Assembly: GCA_018697195.1 (NCBI GenBank)
Contig: JAGMWU010000051.1
Location: forward strand, 434,001 to 498,000
Reading direction: 5' to 3'
DNA: 64,000 nucleotides
Source of the DNA: Certhia americana
Lineage: Eukaryota > Chordata > Aves > Passeriformes > Certhiidae
Part shown: positions 12,902 through 24,785 of the stretch, piece after piece
Position numbering within the stretch: the stretch's first letter is position 1
Layout of the letters: each line of letters opens with the position of its first letter
Program-made: the position numbers and the translations under genes
Notes under the pieces: model-generated
Seen by the model: the letters and a program-made list of their open reading frames with translations, nothing else
Told to the model about the DNA's origin: nothing
Database searches by the model: none

Positions 12902-15641
12902 CAAATGTTTAGATTAAATATATTAAAATATATAATTAAAATAATGGAAAAATTAGGACACTGAGGAAGCCTGCCTTAAAAAATGTCCTCACTCCCTAGT
13001 CTTCTGTTTTAATATTGGATTTGAGAGATGCATCCCAGCTCTATTTTGGTCTTGATTAACCTGTCTTTTGTCACCAAATAATTTTTTGTGCAAAGTCCGA
13101 GGGGCACACCAGACTTAGAAAACTTCATTGTTCAGTTCATAGCATCCTCTAGTCTGGCTTTGCTTTGCATAGAGCAGAATTTGGCGAAAACCATCACCTT
13201 GGACAGGATTCAGGTCAGGAGCTTGAGGAAGGCCTGATTTGATTTATTGCTCCTTAAGCTGATGTGCCTTACCTTGCAGACATCCACAGTGGAAGAGGAA
13301 GCTCAGCTCCCTCCTCCGTCAGGTGGAGACGATGGGAGCAGGCAAACACTTCACTGCTTTGAAGTGCCAGCAGAAAGGCTTTCAGGATCATGGCCAACAC
13401 CCTCTGCAAGTGCCTTTTGGATCTGTCTCAGCTTGAGTAGAGGCATTTGAACAGGTATCAGGTTGTGAGGGAGTGCAGCCAGCTAAAAATCTGAAGTGGT
13501 AAAAGAAGCTCAAGTGAACCCACCTAGGGAAAAGAGGAAGCTCTTGAATGCAAGAGGCTTTAAACAGAAAACTGAGGATACTGTTTGTAGGGGAAAGCAA
13601 ATGCAGGTCCTTGGGAAAGAACTCATCTAGCTGGGTTTTGGAAAATTTTATTTCTGTTTATTCTCTTTGCTGGTGGGTAGTTAGGAATGGGGAGAGAGTT
13701 TCAGGGATTACCTGAAACAATATTTGTCAGTGCTGGTACTTTTATTAAATGTGTTTTATGTATACATGACTTCCTAATGCAGAATCAAAAAACTACAAAA
13801 ATGGTTCAAATACTAATAGAGGGCATTCAATTCACTAAATCTTAACTTCTACTTCAGGAAAACATCCCTAAATGACCTCTTATTATCTGTAAAATTGCAA
13901 AGAATCACAAAGAGTTCTAGCTCTCACTCTAAAAGTAGTATGATTTGAAAAATATGTGTTGATTTAAAATTAACATTTTCCACATGTACCTTTACTTTTT
14001 CATTTTAATATTAAGTTTGCAAATACAGCCGAAGAGTAAAGTGGCATCACCAAGGATTGTTAATGGCTCATTGCTTCCAATTTTAGGTCTTTGGGACTGA
14101 AAGTTTACAGGTACCTCTAAAATGGGGATATCTCTGGATAAGTTAATGGGAGCATTACAAACCCAGCAGTTTCTGGTTTATGATCCTGAAGATTAGAGGC
14201 TGAGTTTGAATAAGATACTTGGGAACAAAAAAAATTGGTGTTCTGACCTAACATCTGTGTCCTTTTGCTACCTGTTTTTCCTTTTCTAAAATTAACTTTA
14301 TTGAGTATCTCAGGGATACATTTCATGGAAACATTTCAGCAGAGACTATATGAACTGTTGCAATGGGTTTGGAGATATAGAGTGCTAGGGGTGCAATTAG
14401 CCAAAATTGGTGTGGCTGAATAAAGTCCAGTCAACTTCTGTAAAAAGACCTTCAACTTGAATAAAAGAGCAGAGGCTTATACCAGGAACATTAATGCTTA
14501 GGAGTGGCTCTGTTTGACTAAGAAAATGCCATTAGAATCAAGTATTTATGACTAAACACACTTGAATAGAAAACATGCAGGGAAAACCCTTGGTAGTTCA
14601 TTTGTCAAAAGCTAGCTGAACTGTAGCCCTGTAATAATTATGTCCTGGATATCACAGCCAGAGAAGCTGGTAACCACAAACTGACTTCCTCATTCCTTCT
14701 CCTTCCTCCAGGAGTGGTTTGGATTAGGTAGTCAGCTGAAATTTCCAAAGCACGTATTTTCTTACCGTGCTGCTGCAACCCATCTCCAGGTACTTGTTGC
14801 TTAGATTCCCCCACAGCCCCTTCTTTTATTTCTTTCATGACAAGTAAAGTTTATTAATGCATTGACTCAGTAAATTTTCCCAAGTCCCTCTGCATGTGCA
14901 CACACGCAGAGAGTAAAGCAACTCAGGCACTAAAAAAACAGACAGCTGGGCACTGTTGAACCCAATCCAACAACTCTCTGGTTCCTTGTCCTGAACAACA
15001 GATATTCTATATCACCTAATATTAACAAACAAAAGACTTTTTCCCACGCCATTATATATTTACATTACCCTACTCTTCAAGCTTGGCATGTTGGCTTCCT
15101 TAGACTATTTGATCCCAGATGCAGCTCAGTGTCAGAATTGCTGGAACAAAATGCAGTGGGTGGACAAACCTGTCCTGCTGCATTGCTTCTGGCCTTTTAA
15201 GAACAGCAAGCATTTATCTGACTCATTACTGTAAATGTACTAACAGAGCATACCAGTGATGGTTTTCTGACTGAAAGTGCCTGCATCTGCTCAAAAGGTT
15301 AACACGGGTGCAGATCAAGTGCATATCATGACACATTTGTTGATATCAGCCAGGGGCAAATATTAAGTAGCTTATCTTTTAAAGAGAGAGATAAGGAGGA
15401 AGGGTTGTGAGGTGCTTGCCAATAAATGTATATTCATCACAGCTGTCGCTCCTGTGTGCTGCAGGAACCGTGGCAGGTAGGGCTGGCAATAGCACTAAAA
15501 ACCAGGACATCTGAATTCAGCCCTTACTCCTGGCCTTTGCCAGGGCCTTTGGAAGGGATTTATAACTAAATTAGGCTGCCCACTGCTCCTGATGAGATGG
15601 AGGGAGGAGGTTTCACACATACCCCCTTTTAGTAACTGCAA

Positions 15642-15725
15642 AATCATAGAATCACGGAACAGTTTTGGTTAGAAAGGGCTTGTAAACATCATCTAGATCC
15701 AATCCCCCTTCTGCTTTCCACTGAG
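15642..15725 (-). mobile_element. CR1 LINE 3'-end fragment
   Basis: It starts atcatagaatcacggaacag and continues ttggttagaaagggctt and atctagatccaatccccctt, which is the reverse of the terminal 80 bp of an avian CR1. Confidence 0.85.
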
Positions 15726-16102
15726 ACCTACTAATAAAAAAAGTACCTACAAATAAAAGAAGGAGGTCTTATGAGAAGTTATTGGGTGCTGACAACACAG
15801 ACATATGGAAGACAATGTAAAAAATTTATATCGCTGTATTTCAGTAGGAGGCCACAAAATCCACTCCTCTTGAAAAGGGAAAATTGAGTTAGGAGCTTAT
15901 AGAAATTGTTCTGAATATCTGCCGTGAGTATTTTTCAGATATGCACACACATATGTATTTTTATGCATTTACATGTACCTGAACATGTGTGTGGAAATAC
16001 ATGGGTAATGTGCATGACTTTTAGGTTTTCTGTTTGGGATATACGACACAGTTTGAGGACTACCTTTTCTTCCTCTGTTTGGGCATGCTAATTCCTTCAA
16101 GT

Positions 16103-16322
16103 ATCATAGAAACATAGAATGTCCTGAGCCAGAGGGAACCCACCAGGATCATCCAGTCCAACTCCTGGCTCTGCCCAGACACCCCAACAATCCCACCCTG
16201 TGCATCCCTGTCCAAACGCTCCTGGAGCTCTGGCAGCCTTGGGGCCGTGACCATTCCTGGGGAGCCTGGGCAGTGCCCAGCACCCTCTGGGGGAAGAGCC
16301 TTTCCTGGTATCCAGGCCTGTT
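16103..16322 (-). mobile_element. CR1 LINE 3' fragment
   Basis: It starts atcatagaaacatagaatgt and runs through catccagtccaactcctgg and the block ctggagctctggcagccttg. It shares a long near-identical stretch with the CR1 copy at 24.44-24.79 kb, with a small deletion after catccctg, so both belong to the same relatively young subfamily. Confidence 0.92.
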
Positions 16323-19300
16323 ATGTATATATTTCTATGTCATACAAGAAGTAATACTTACCTCAGCAAAGTGCCAAGATTATGTTTCACACCATGGAAA
16401 ATCCTGTGTTGTCTAGCATTAGTGAAAATTACATGATTGTTAAATTTAACTGCCCTTTGAACAAGCCTGACCTGGAGGCTGAGCTCAGCTGGGTGCAATG
16501 GCAGGGTGCAATCCTTGCAGGTAATTGGGATGCAGTTGCTATGACAGCTTTTCAGTGCAGCCTGGATCCACTCTGGTGAAAGAACCAGGAGAGGACTGTC
16601 ATGAACAACCATTAGGATTGTCCACAACCAGTGTCATGACACTATCAAATGTTCACCCCTTGAATAAGAGTTCTCTGGACAGCTTATATGTTTAGAGGAA
16701 CTCAAAATCATAAATAAGATGCTTTGTTGGAAACTACTAAGATCACATCACTGGATAGTAGTCTGGCTTTAACATTTCTCTTTGAAAAAAATTCTGCGGG
16801 GAAATAGTCCATGCATTAAATCAGGAGATGGAGATTGGTTGGAAGACAGGAAAGGGTGTCAGTAAAAAGCAAAAGCAAAGCAAATTTCACAGATGTAATA
16901 GAGTATCTATTCCACAACATAAAAAATAATAAAGCTTGCCCTTCAAAAAAAAAATCTAAAGAAAATAGAATTGTTGCCCAAGAGCAACTAAGGCAAATGT
17001 TAGAGGGGAAATGGAAATTCATTCCTGTGATACACTTTTCAGAGTTTAATTTCAGCAGATAAATTGTCCAGCGTTGTATTCCTAGAGTTTTTCTCCAGAT
17101 GAGAGGGAGAAGGTCTGTCAGAGCTGAGCTAAGGCCCCCCCGGAGGAAGATTGCTCTCCCCATTGTAGAGGGACTCCAGAGAGGCTGTCACTTCCCTTAG
17201 CCTATCTTTTGGTCTTTTAAGTTGAGTGGTGTGAATAGCCTTCAAAATGCCTTTGGGTTTCCCTTTACCCAAAGATTGAGGGAATGCTCCTTTTCATTCT
17301 TAGCCACAGGAATTAAACAATAAGATCAAAATCTTGTAATCTCCTTGGGAATTCCTTTTAGTTGTATGGGATCTAAAATGCAGGGTTTTCCCTAAATTGC
17401 TGGGCAAATGAAGGCAGAGGCTAATCATACAGATGGCTTTCGATGCAAACATTTCCAGTGTCTGATGTGGTTTGCCAGTTGTTTGGGATCGCCTATGAAA
17501 CAAATATCCTAATTGTATTTATTACCTATGCAAGTTTAGGTCTCATTAAGCTGTTTTTTTGCCTTGATCTGAGGATCTGTTTGCATCAAGAATAAGAGGA
17601 CCTGGGAACAAAGCAAATTTAAATATTTCAATTTTTTTGGTCTTTAGCACTAACTTCTGAAGAGGATCAAAATAGACTTACACTGGGGTCTCCAAACAGC
17701 TAATAATTAGTATTTTGCTTTTAGCAAAAAGAGCATGACTAAAGATTTTGAGTTTACAGTAGTAACAATTCCCTGTGTCTTTGTGCTCTAGGAAACATAT
17801 TGCAAACAATTACCATGTATTACGCGAACTGCCATTTTTCAGTGTAGAAATCTTTTAAAGCGAACATATCTGTTCTGCAGGAATGTGCAGGGGGGGAAGC
17901 CCTAAATCTTCATTTAGAAAATTAGATGCAAATTTTAAATTCTCAAATATATGTTCCCTGCCAGAAAATTATCCCCTCCCATTTCCAAATAGCAGATAAA
18001 ACACAAAAAAGGAAATACTTGCCAACCTTTGGGTAGGCTTGTTCAAGTCTAAATGTGTAGACATGCAGACAGGGACTTTGGATTTGAGGGGAAATGAGTT
18101 TGTGGGTGAAGTTCAGCCTACAATGCGGTTTGTTTAGCACACAGGAGGTTTCTTACAATATCAGTAACACAAACTAAAATTGCTTACAACTTCCCCTGCC
18201 TTTCCAATTTCAATGTTTTGGTTTTTTTCCTTAGGCATAGTTTTTGTTGTGCATATCCCACATCTTGTTGTGGCCATCACTCAGAGAGAAGAATGTTGGG
18301 TCTTTACTGTACCATTTAGTATATCGCCTTCGCTGTGGGAACTGTCATTGCAACAAAAGCTCTGAAGGGCTGGAAAGGAAACGTGCAGTCATTCTGCCCA
18401 GTTATGAAAATTGCTATGAATGCAAATTAGCTTTATAGAAAGCATTTTCTGCTGAATGCCAATTTTGCCTTCAATAGTGAAAGCCACACTGAATTTATTT
18501 GCACAGGAAAGCTGCTGTAAGGCAAGGTCTAGGTTTGTTACCTTCGGTATCACTTTGGCGTTTTAATCTTCAGCTAAGAAACCCATGGAAATATGTTTAA
18601 AACTTTAGGTGACCTGCCTACAACATGCTTTAGATTTGTTAAAAGATTTGCAAAGCTTTTGATGAGTTTCATCCAGCTTCCAGATGTCATCGTAGAAACA
18701 AATGTAATATTACCATGTGCTATAAAAACTTCCTGCTGCTCTATTAACAAGTTTCCCATGATGTAATTAGAAAGGAGGTGCAGTGTTTTCTTTGGCATCT
18801 GTGGGTAAAATACTGTGCATACTTATGCTGCTGTAAACCCAGGCCAACTTAGTTCATTTTAATGAAGTTATTTTGGACTCAGTTCATGCAGAATTTCACT
18901 ATAGCTCTATCTATATCTGAGTATCTTCCCTGAGGGGTAAATACAGCAAAAGTTGTACAGTTTCTTTAGATTTTGTATAGGAAGACACTATTCTCAATAG
19001 CAAAGATGTTGTAACTATTTTAGCCAAGGTAAATGTTGTAAAATCCTTCAGGTTCAGCTTCAGGTAGGGTTTTCAGATGTGTCCATAGCTGCCTTGAATA
19101 AGCTGGAGCATGTACAAGTGCCTAAGTCAGCACCTTCAACCCTCTCCTCTACAGCTCTTATTCCTCTCTCTTTGCTATCTGTTAGGTGAGGTTCATGACT
19201 AAGCATCATTTTTGAGTTGGATGCCAAATTTCTATGACAAAACATTTATTTTCTTCCACCAAAAAATTTATCTTTTCATTGTAGCCAGCTAAATGGTAGT

Positions 19301-19489
19301 AGCAATGTTGGTGCTGGTTTCTCTGTAGCACTGGTGTAGGTAGATGGCTCGAGACTGATACCACACACAGTCATGTTCATTACTGTTTTTCCTGAAACAC
19401 AAAAACTGCTTAGGACTTGGAATTCACCTATCATTTCTCACATGGAGAAGCCTGTACACAAAATGGTCTTTTCATAAGACCTCGTTGCC

Positions 19490-19506
19490 TTTTTTTTTTT
19501 TTTTTT
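19490..19506. repeat. Poly(T) run (poly(A) on the minus strand), 17 bases
   Basis: A T17 run on the plus strand. On the minus strand it is an A17 tract lying 55 bases past an ATTAAA at 19561-19566. Confidence 0.95.
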
Positions 19507-21253
19507 CCTAAACAAAGAACAAATAAAAGGAAAAGGAATTGGAAGGGGGAAAAATGAAGTTTTAATGGAAACACATTTCGTCTTTTCTTTTCTGCTTGTC
19601 ATAAAACATTAACATAGTAAACAAATTGATCTTTGCTCTTAAGTTCTTTAGTAACATAAAGTATTTTGAGTTTCGTCATGGCTAAGGTACGGTTAAACCA
19701 CCTGTTTGCTGGTCGTGTTCCAACCTCTATTGTCACAGGTCTTTGACAACAAACTACATTTCTGAAAATAAAAGTTGTGTGTAACCCACTTCTATTCACA
19801 GATTCCTTCGTTAAAACCCGTGATTTGGGGGATTGTTTCGGTATATAAGTGGTAGAGTTATTTTCTGACCCAAACCGCTTTCCCATGGGACATATTTCAA
19901 AGTCCAAGCATTCCCACTGCCATTCCCACTGCTTTTGCCATACAGCACCTTTTTGAATGCTGCACCTCCATGTGAGCAAAGCTTTTGTAGGATGCTCTGA
20001 AACATTACATTCTAGACTGCTCACCCAGTCCTGGGACTGTTACAGTGGTCTTACAGTAGCAGACAGAGCTATTCCATATAAGGGTGTGGAAGAGAGAAAG
20101 TGACACTTTGGTCCACTTTTCAGAGTGGTTGGTGTACTAATATATAACCTCTTTTCCTTTTTTTCTTTTTTTTAACGCAGTGTAGTTTGCAATAATTTAA
20201 AATACTCTATAGACATTTAAACGATATACAATAATATAACTTAATTGGATTCCTCAATTGTACTTAACAAATACTATTCTAATATATTTACAGTATCTAG
20301 TACCATAAGACTGTGCATTACTGTGTTTGGGAGCTTTATTTGCTTCCTGTAAAGAATGTAGTGAAAGTACAGTATTATCACTATTATTCAACAACAATAA
20401 CCATGAATCCGAGGGACTTTAAATTACATGGAGTGAATCTAATATTTTGGGGGCCCCTGTTGACTTCTGTGAAGTTGCACTCATTCATGCCAAGGCTGAT
20501 ACTTAGAAATCAACAGCAACATAGAAAAAAAACAAGCAATTTTGCATTGCTCTGTGAGGGAGTCATCAAAGCGGTCTGATTTCCAGAGAGTAATGCTTGG
20601 GGTCAGAAAGGCAGATCCTCACAAGTGTTCAAATGAAGGTCCCCAAATCATTAGTTACCTTTGATAATACAGGTCCACAAATTACAGAGGTAATTCTGGC
20701 TCATTCACAGATCCAGCACGGGAGCTGGTGGAACTCTAGGTCCACCTGCCCCTTGCCCCAAGAGCATCACGTGGATGGACAAGTGCTTCTGTGTCAGGAG
20801 GGGAGGGCTCATGGTTCTGCAGCCCCTCAGTATAAATAATGAAAGGAAACAAAAGCTAAAAATTCAGGTATGCAGATGTAAGGAAATTTTTAATCCAAGA
20901 TTTCAGAAAATCAGTCAGGGGCCCTTGGGACAAGCAAACAATTACATGGTTAAATGGGCTGTGTTCTAAGTGGGCATATTTGGGCTCTTGGGGTTAAAAC
21001 ACTAGATTTTACAGCAGTAACATATCTGAGGCTGTTTTAAAAATCTCTCATAGGGAGAAGGTGTGGGAATTAGGATTGAGTGCTATTAAGAAGTGAGATT
21101 CTTTCTTTTAACATTCATGTGCTTACCAGAGGGCGCAGTATTGTCAGCCTTAAAATAATGATGACACACACCAACCCAAATTCTGGCTTTCTCATGCTCA
21201 TGAAGCCATGACAGCTCAGAGGTTGCAGCAGCCTAGAGCTCAGCTGCCAGACT

Positions 21254-22148
21254 TTTATTGACTTCTGAGTGCATACTGAGCATAAGTTTTTTAAAAGTCT
21301 TGGAAATATTAACGTTCAACCATTAAAGGGAAAACACAATGCCTGGAAGATCCTGCCAGTGCATTCAGTGTCAAAGAAAAACCTTTGATATTTGTTGAAG
21401 CACGTCTTTGTATCCTCAAACTCCCAATGAGGAGCTGTGAGCAGGTGCTCCACAACTCAGGCCTGAGTCTAAAAATAGTCATTCTTATTCAGGAGGCAAG
21501 TGTGAAAAGTCGGTATCAAACATTGGTAACCAAAGTTTCACGTGATGTTTTCACTCAGTTCTGGCAATCGCTTAAGGCCTACAGTAATTGAACTCTGTAA
21601 TAGTGGAGTGACAACAGATCAGTAGCATTGAAGAACTTAGGGAGAACCAAATACAAAAGTCATAAAGTCAGAGTTCCAATAAGTTTACATTTAGTACAGA
21701 ATTAAGACATAGCTACCCGTTAGTGCTTAGAATTTTTTGATACTATTAAAAACATAAATAATTATTTTTTAATGTTCATTCAAAGAGTTCCAGTGTCACT
21801 GGCAGCTGATGTAATTTTGTGAATGTTTGTTGGGTTTTTTTTCCAAACTGATAGTGGAGTATTTCTGCCATAGATTTTTCTCCCTACCAGTTGTTTTCTC
21901 TCTACCTGCTTTCTTAGAAATTTTGGTTTTTTGCAGTGAGAATGCCGTGTTCTAGTCAGTGAAGATTTCATTTCCTTAAAAAAGTCTTCATTTGCACAGG
22001 GCTAGACAGTTTTGTTGCTGTAAAATAGGAGAAAGTGTCTTTTTTCTTTTAAATGTCATGGGAGCTGCAATGCAATCAGCTTCTCTGATAGGTATAACTT
22101 ACAACACTAAGAGAACTCTACAACACCTAGATTGTAGTTAAAAAAAAA

Positions 22149-22181
<33 letters not shown>

Positions 22182-22434
22182 AAGTTTCGTGTGGTTGTCA
22201 ACATCACCTTAATCCTGTTGCCCTTGTTTCCAAAGCAGTTACAACAGCCAGCCAGCCAAAATGCACCATCCTTAGAAGGTGTGAGTAGTAGTGGGGAGGG
22301 AGTGGTTGTTGTGGTGTTGGCTGGGGCTCTTTTCCCCAAGAGGATCAGATGTGCAAAATGACGCTGTCGTTGTTTGTCGTACTCCACGTTCCTCGCTGCT
22401 GGTGCCTCGCTCTGTCTGCCCACGCGCGGCGCCA
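21254..22434 (-). other. WNT7B: Probable WNT7B 3' untranslated region to the first canonical poly(A) signal
   Basis: This stretch directly follows the WNT7B stop codon on the minus strand and has no coding potential. The first canonical AATAAA on that strand is at 21254-21259, about 1.18 kb after the stop. An ATTAAA variant lies earlier, at 21768-21773. Further AATAAA signals at 20335-20340 and 19245-19250 would give UTRs of about 2.1 and 3.2 kb. The sequence just after the stop is CpG-rich, and a polypyrimidine tract lies at 22141-22181. The true end cannot be fixed without RNA data. Confidence 0.55.
22141..22181. repeat. A17 plus (GA)n tract inside the WNT7B 3' UTR
   Basis: The plus strand has 17 A's followed by about 12 GA units. 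In the WNT7B transcript this reads as (CU)n followed by a U run, about 255-295 nt after the stop codon. Confidence 0.95.
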
Positions 22435-22914
22435 CTATTTGCAGGTGAACACCTCTGTCCGCTCGCTGCACGTGTTGCACTTGACAAAGCAGCACCAGTG
22501 GAATTTGCAGTTGCATTGCCACACCTTGGTGTACTGGTGTGTGTTGTACCCTCTTCCGCAGCACATCATGTCGCACCCATCCGCGTTGGGAGAGGTGCGG
22601 TTGCAGAGGCGTCCCTGGGTGCCGACGCTCCCTGTGGAAGCGTCCTCTTCACAGTAGTTGGGTGACTTCTCGATGTACACTAGATCCGTCTCCATGGGTT
22701 TCTGGTAGCTCTTGATCTGTTTGATCTTCAGGAAGGTTGGCTGCCTCAGTCTACTGGCTCGTACCACCTCCACTTGCACCGCAGCGTTGTATTTCTCTTT
22801 CAAAATATATCCAATCTCTCTGAATTTAGGAAGCGTGGTCCAGCAGGTCTTAGTTGTACAGGAACCTGAAACTCCATGGCACTTGCACTCCAATTTCATT
22901 CTCTCTTCGAGAAC
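22435..22914 (-). CDS. WNT7B: WNT7B terminal coding exon 4 (lipid site, linker, cysteine-rich C-terminal domain)
   Basis: This exon encodes residues 191-349 and the stop codon (TAG at 22435-22437). It opens [19 protein letters not shown]. The serine after CHGV is residue 206, the site palmitoleoylated by Porcupine and needed for secretion and Frizzled binding. The linker that follows ([20 protein letters not shown]) is WNT7B-like; in Wnt7 proteins this region mediates RECK recognition. Then come [12 protein letters not shown], the sequon Asn-Arg-Thr (N295), [12 protein letters not shown], and the C-terminal Frizzled-contact finger [15 protein letters not shown], ending ERTEVFTCK. Sixteen cysteines here plus eight upstream give the 24 typical of Wnts. 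The 480-nt exon starts in phase 0 after acceptor acacatag. The full protein is predicted to be 349 residues, the same as I recall for human WNT7B. Confidence 0.98.
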   Translation of the reverse strand, partial: VLEERMKLECKCHGVSGSCTTKTCWTTLPKFREIGYILKEKYNAAVQVEVVRASRLRQPTFLKIKQIKSYQKPMETDLVYIEKSPNYCEEDASTGSVGTQGRLCNRTSPNADGCDMMCCGRGYNTHQYTKVWQCNCKFHWCCFVKCNTCSERTEVFTCK

Positions 22915-23254
22915 CTATGTGTACAGACATTTGCATGTTGTTACTGCAGGAAAACAATATTGCAAGCCTGCCTAAGCCTCAGTCTGCTTAGTTCATATGA
23001 ATATTCATTACGTATATACAATTACATAATGCATGCTGATAAATCTTCTCACCTCCCAGCAGAATGCTCATAACACATTTTGTTTCAAGTGGCACCTGGT
23101 TGGAAATACAGTGTTTGATCACTTTTTCATGAAAAACGTTCTTTTCCCATTATTTTTCCAAATATCAGAGGATATTTACCTACGTTTTAGAAGACATTTC
23201 TTTAGAGCCACAGGGGACTTCCAACTTTTCAAATCGTTTTCATTTTGAACACAG

Positions 23255-23276
23255 AAAAAAAAAAAAAAAAAAAAAA
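23255..23276. repeat. Poly(A) run, 22 bases
   Basis: Simple homopolymer in intron 3, about 110 bp before a short CR1 3' end. Confidence 0.95.
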
Positions 23277-23384
23277 GCGGGTTTGGGGGTTAAGTGACAT
23301 AAGATTCAAAATGCTTTATTGCTTTAAGTAATGACCAAAAAATGCTTAAAAAAAACAGTATATACTGAGTGACTGAATAAGCCT

Positions 23385-23450
23385 ACATGCAGGGAGTTGG
23401 AACTAGATGATGTCTAAGGTCACTTTCAACCCAAATCATGTTATGGTTCT
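23385..23450 (+). mobile_element. CR1 LINE 3'-end fragment
   Basis: The string gagttggaactagatgatgt, followed by ctaaggtcactttcaaccc and a degenerate attctatg-like end, is the terminal segment of an avian CR1 in the plus orientation. Confidence 0.8.
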
Positions 23451-24439
23451 ACACTCACTGCGTAACTAAAGGTTTTGCCTGTGTACCTATACCTACACCA
23501 CTAGTGGTAAGCTTATGGGCTATTCCACCCAAGCAATGTCCCATACCCTTTAAAACCAGCACTCATTGCAGCATTTGGTCCAACTATTACACAAATAATC
23601 AGCCACAAATACATTTCCTTCCACCAGGGCAGTGATAACACAACACTACAGGAGAAAAAAAACCGCTGCTCAACGGTGAGCCGCAGAGAAATGTATTGCT
23701 GCTGTAGAGGAGGCTCAGCCGGAGGGGATTAACTGAGTCAGAAGGGACTCAGACTGCTGGGTGCTCAGGCTCATGCTCCACTCTCTGCCTGCCGTTTCTG
23801 CTGCAGCCAAGCCCTGCCACGGTGGGCACATCCCTCCTCTCCCGGGCCGGAATGTGCCCGGGGGCAGGGCGAGCGATGCCGTCCCGTTCCGTGCGTGCAG
23901 CAGAGGGAAGCCAGCCCCACGGAAGCGCCTCTCTGTTTGCCTGCCCTTGCGCTACCACTTAAGCCTGACCATAATTACACCCACAGTCATCATTAGCTTA
24001 TGAAAATCAAGGCCCAAGAACAAAGCGAGCTGATCTTTCCCCTTCGCAATGGGATGCTAACAAAGAAATATGAGCCACCGAGCTTGTCTGAAAGCATTAT
24101 TGATGCTGCAGACCATCTCCTGTAGTGGTTTCGCTGCAGATCCCAGAACATGACTGAAATGGGCAAGGGATAAAAGGGCCGAAATCTGAGTACAATGGCA
24201 TAATGAAGTAGGAGGGAGTAAAAAATGCTTACTGCTTCAGAAACTGGCCTTAAAATAAAAGCAGTACAGATCTGGTTATCCCTGCAAATAGAGGGCACCC
24301 TCCTGAGTTGTTTGAGTTTCACTTAAATTGTATGGTTTGTTTTTCCCCAAATTTCTGGGGTTTCAATATTAAAGAGAATATTTGGATTTGATTCTCCTTT
24401 ACCAACATACGGTAGCAAGTATAAGATAACAGCAACCTA

Positions 24440-24785
24440 TGCAAGAATCAAAAAATATCCTGAGTTGGAAGGGACCCTTTGAGTCCAGCTCAGGACAGCA
24501 CCAAAATCCCACCCTGTGCATCCCTGAGAGCATTGTCCAAACGCTCCTGGAGCTCTGGCAGCCTTGGGGCCGTGACCATTCCCTGGGGAGCCTGGGCAGT
24601 GCCCAGCACCCTCTGGGGGAAGAACCTTTCCCTGATATCCAGTCTGAGCCTGCCCTGACACAGCTCCAGCCCTTCCCAGGTCCTGTCCCTGGTCCCAGAG
24701 AGCAGAGCTCAGGGCCTGCCCTCCTCTTCCCCTCAGGAGGTGCAGCCCTGCTGAGGTCTGACCTCAGTCTGCTCATACCTTAGAC
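24440..24785 (-). mobile_element. CR1 LINE 3' fragment, relatively young
   Basis: About 345 bp of well-preserved CR1 3' region in reverse, with blocks ctgagttggaagggaccctt, gagagcattgtccaaacgct, ctggagctctggcagccttg and cccttcccaggtcctgtccc. It is 5'-truncated. The coding strand shows only stop-interrupted open frames, so it is inactive. Confidence 0.93.

Larger units (their letters stand above)
233..21253. other. 3' flank of WNT7B, no genes recognised
   Basis: About 21 kb beyond the likely 3' end of WNT7B. No open frame shows a recognisable domain, and none pairs with splice sites into a plausible gene. Identified content is CR1 fragments at 1.8, 15.6 and 16.1 kb, a MIR-like remnant at 3.3 kb, an A27 run at 8350-8376 and T runs at 12886-12901 and 19490-19506. 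Motif clusters at 6.2 and 10.05 kb look regulatory. The stretches 2.1-3.3, 3.4-6.1, 6.3-10.0, 10.2-15.6 and 16.3-19.5 kb otherwise show nothing I can name. In other vertebrates the next gene beyond WNT7B on this side is ATXN10, which I do not see here. Confidence 0.7.

Noticed and set aside
22291..22665. 124-codon plus-strand open frame overlapping the end of WNT7B
   Set aside because: It is the antisense shadow of exon 4, whose minus-strand reading is an unmistakable Wnt C-terminus; no splice or start context supports a plus-strand gene.
24399..24783. 125-codon minus-strand and 114-codon plus-strand open frames
   Set aside because: Both lie inside the CR1 3' fragment, which is non-coding there.
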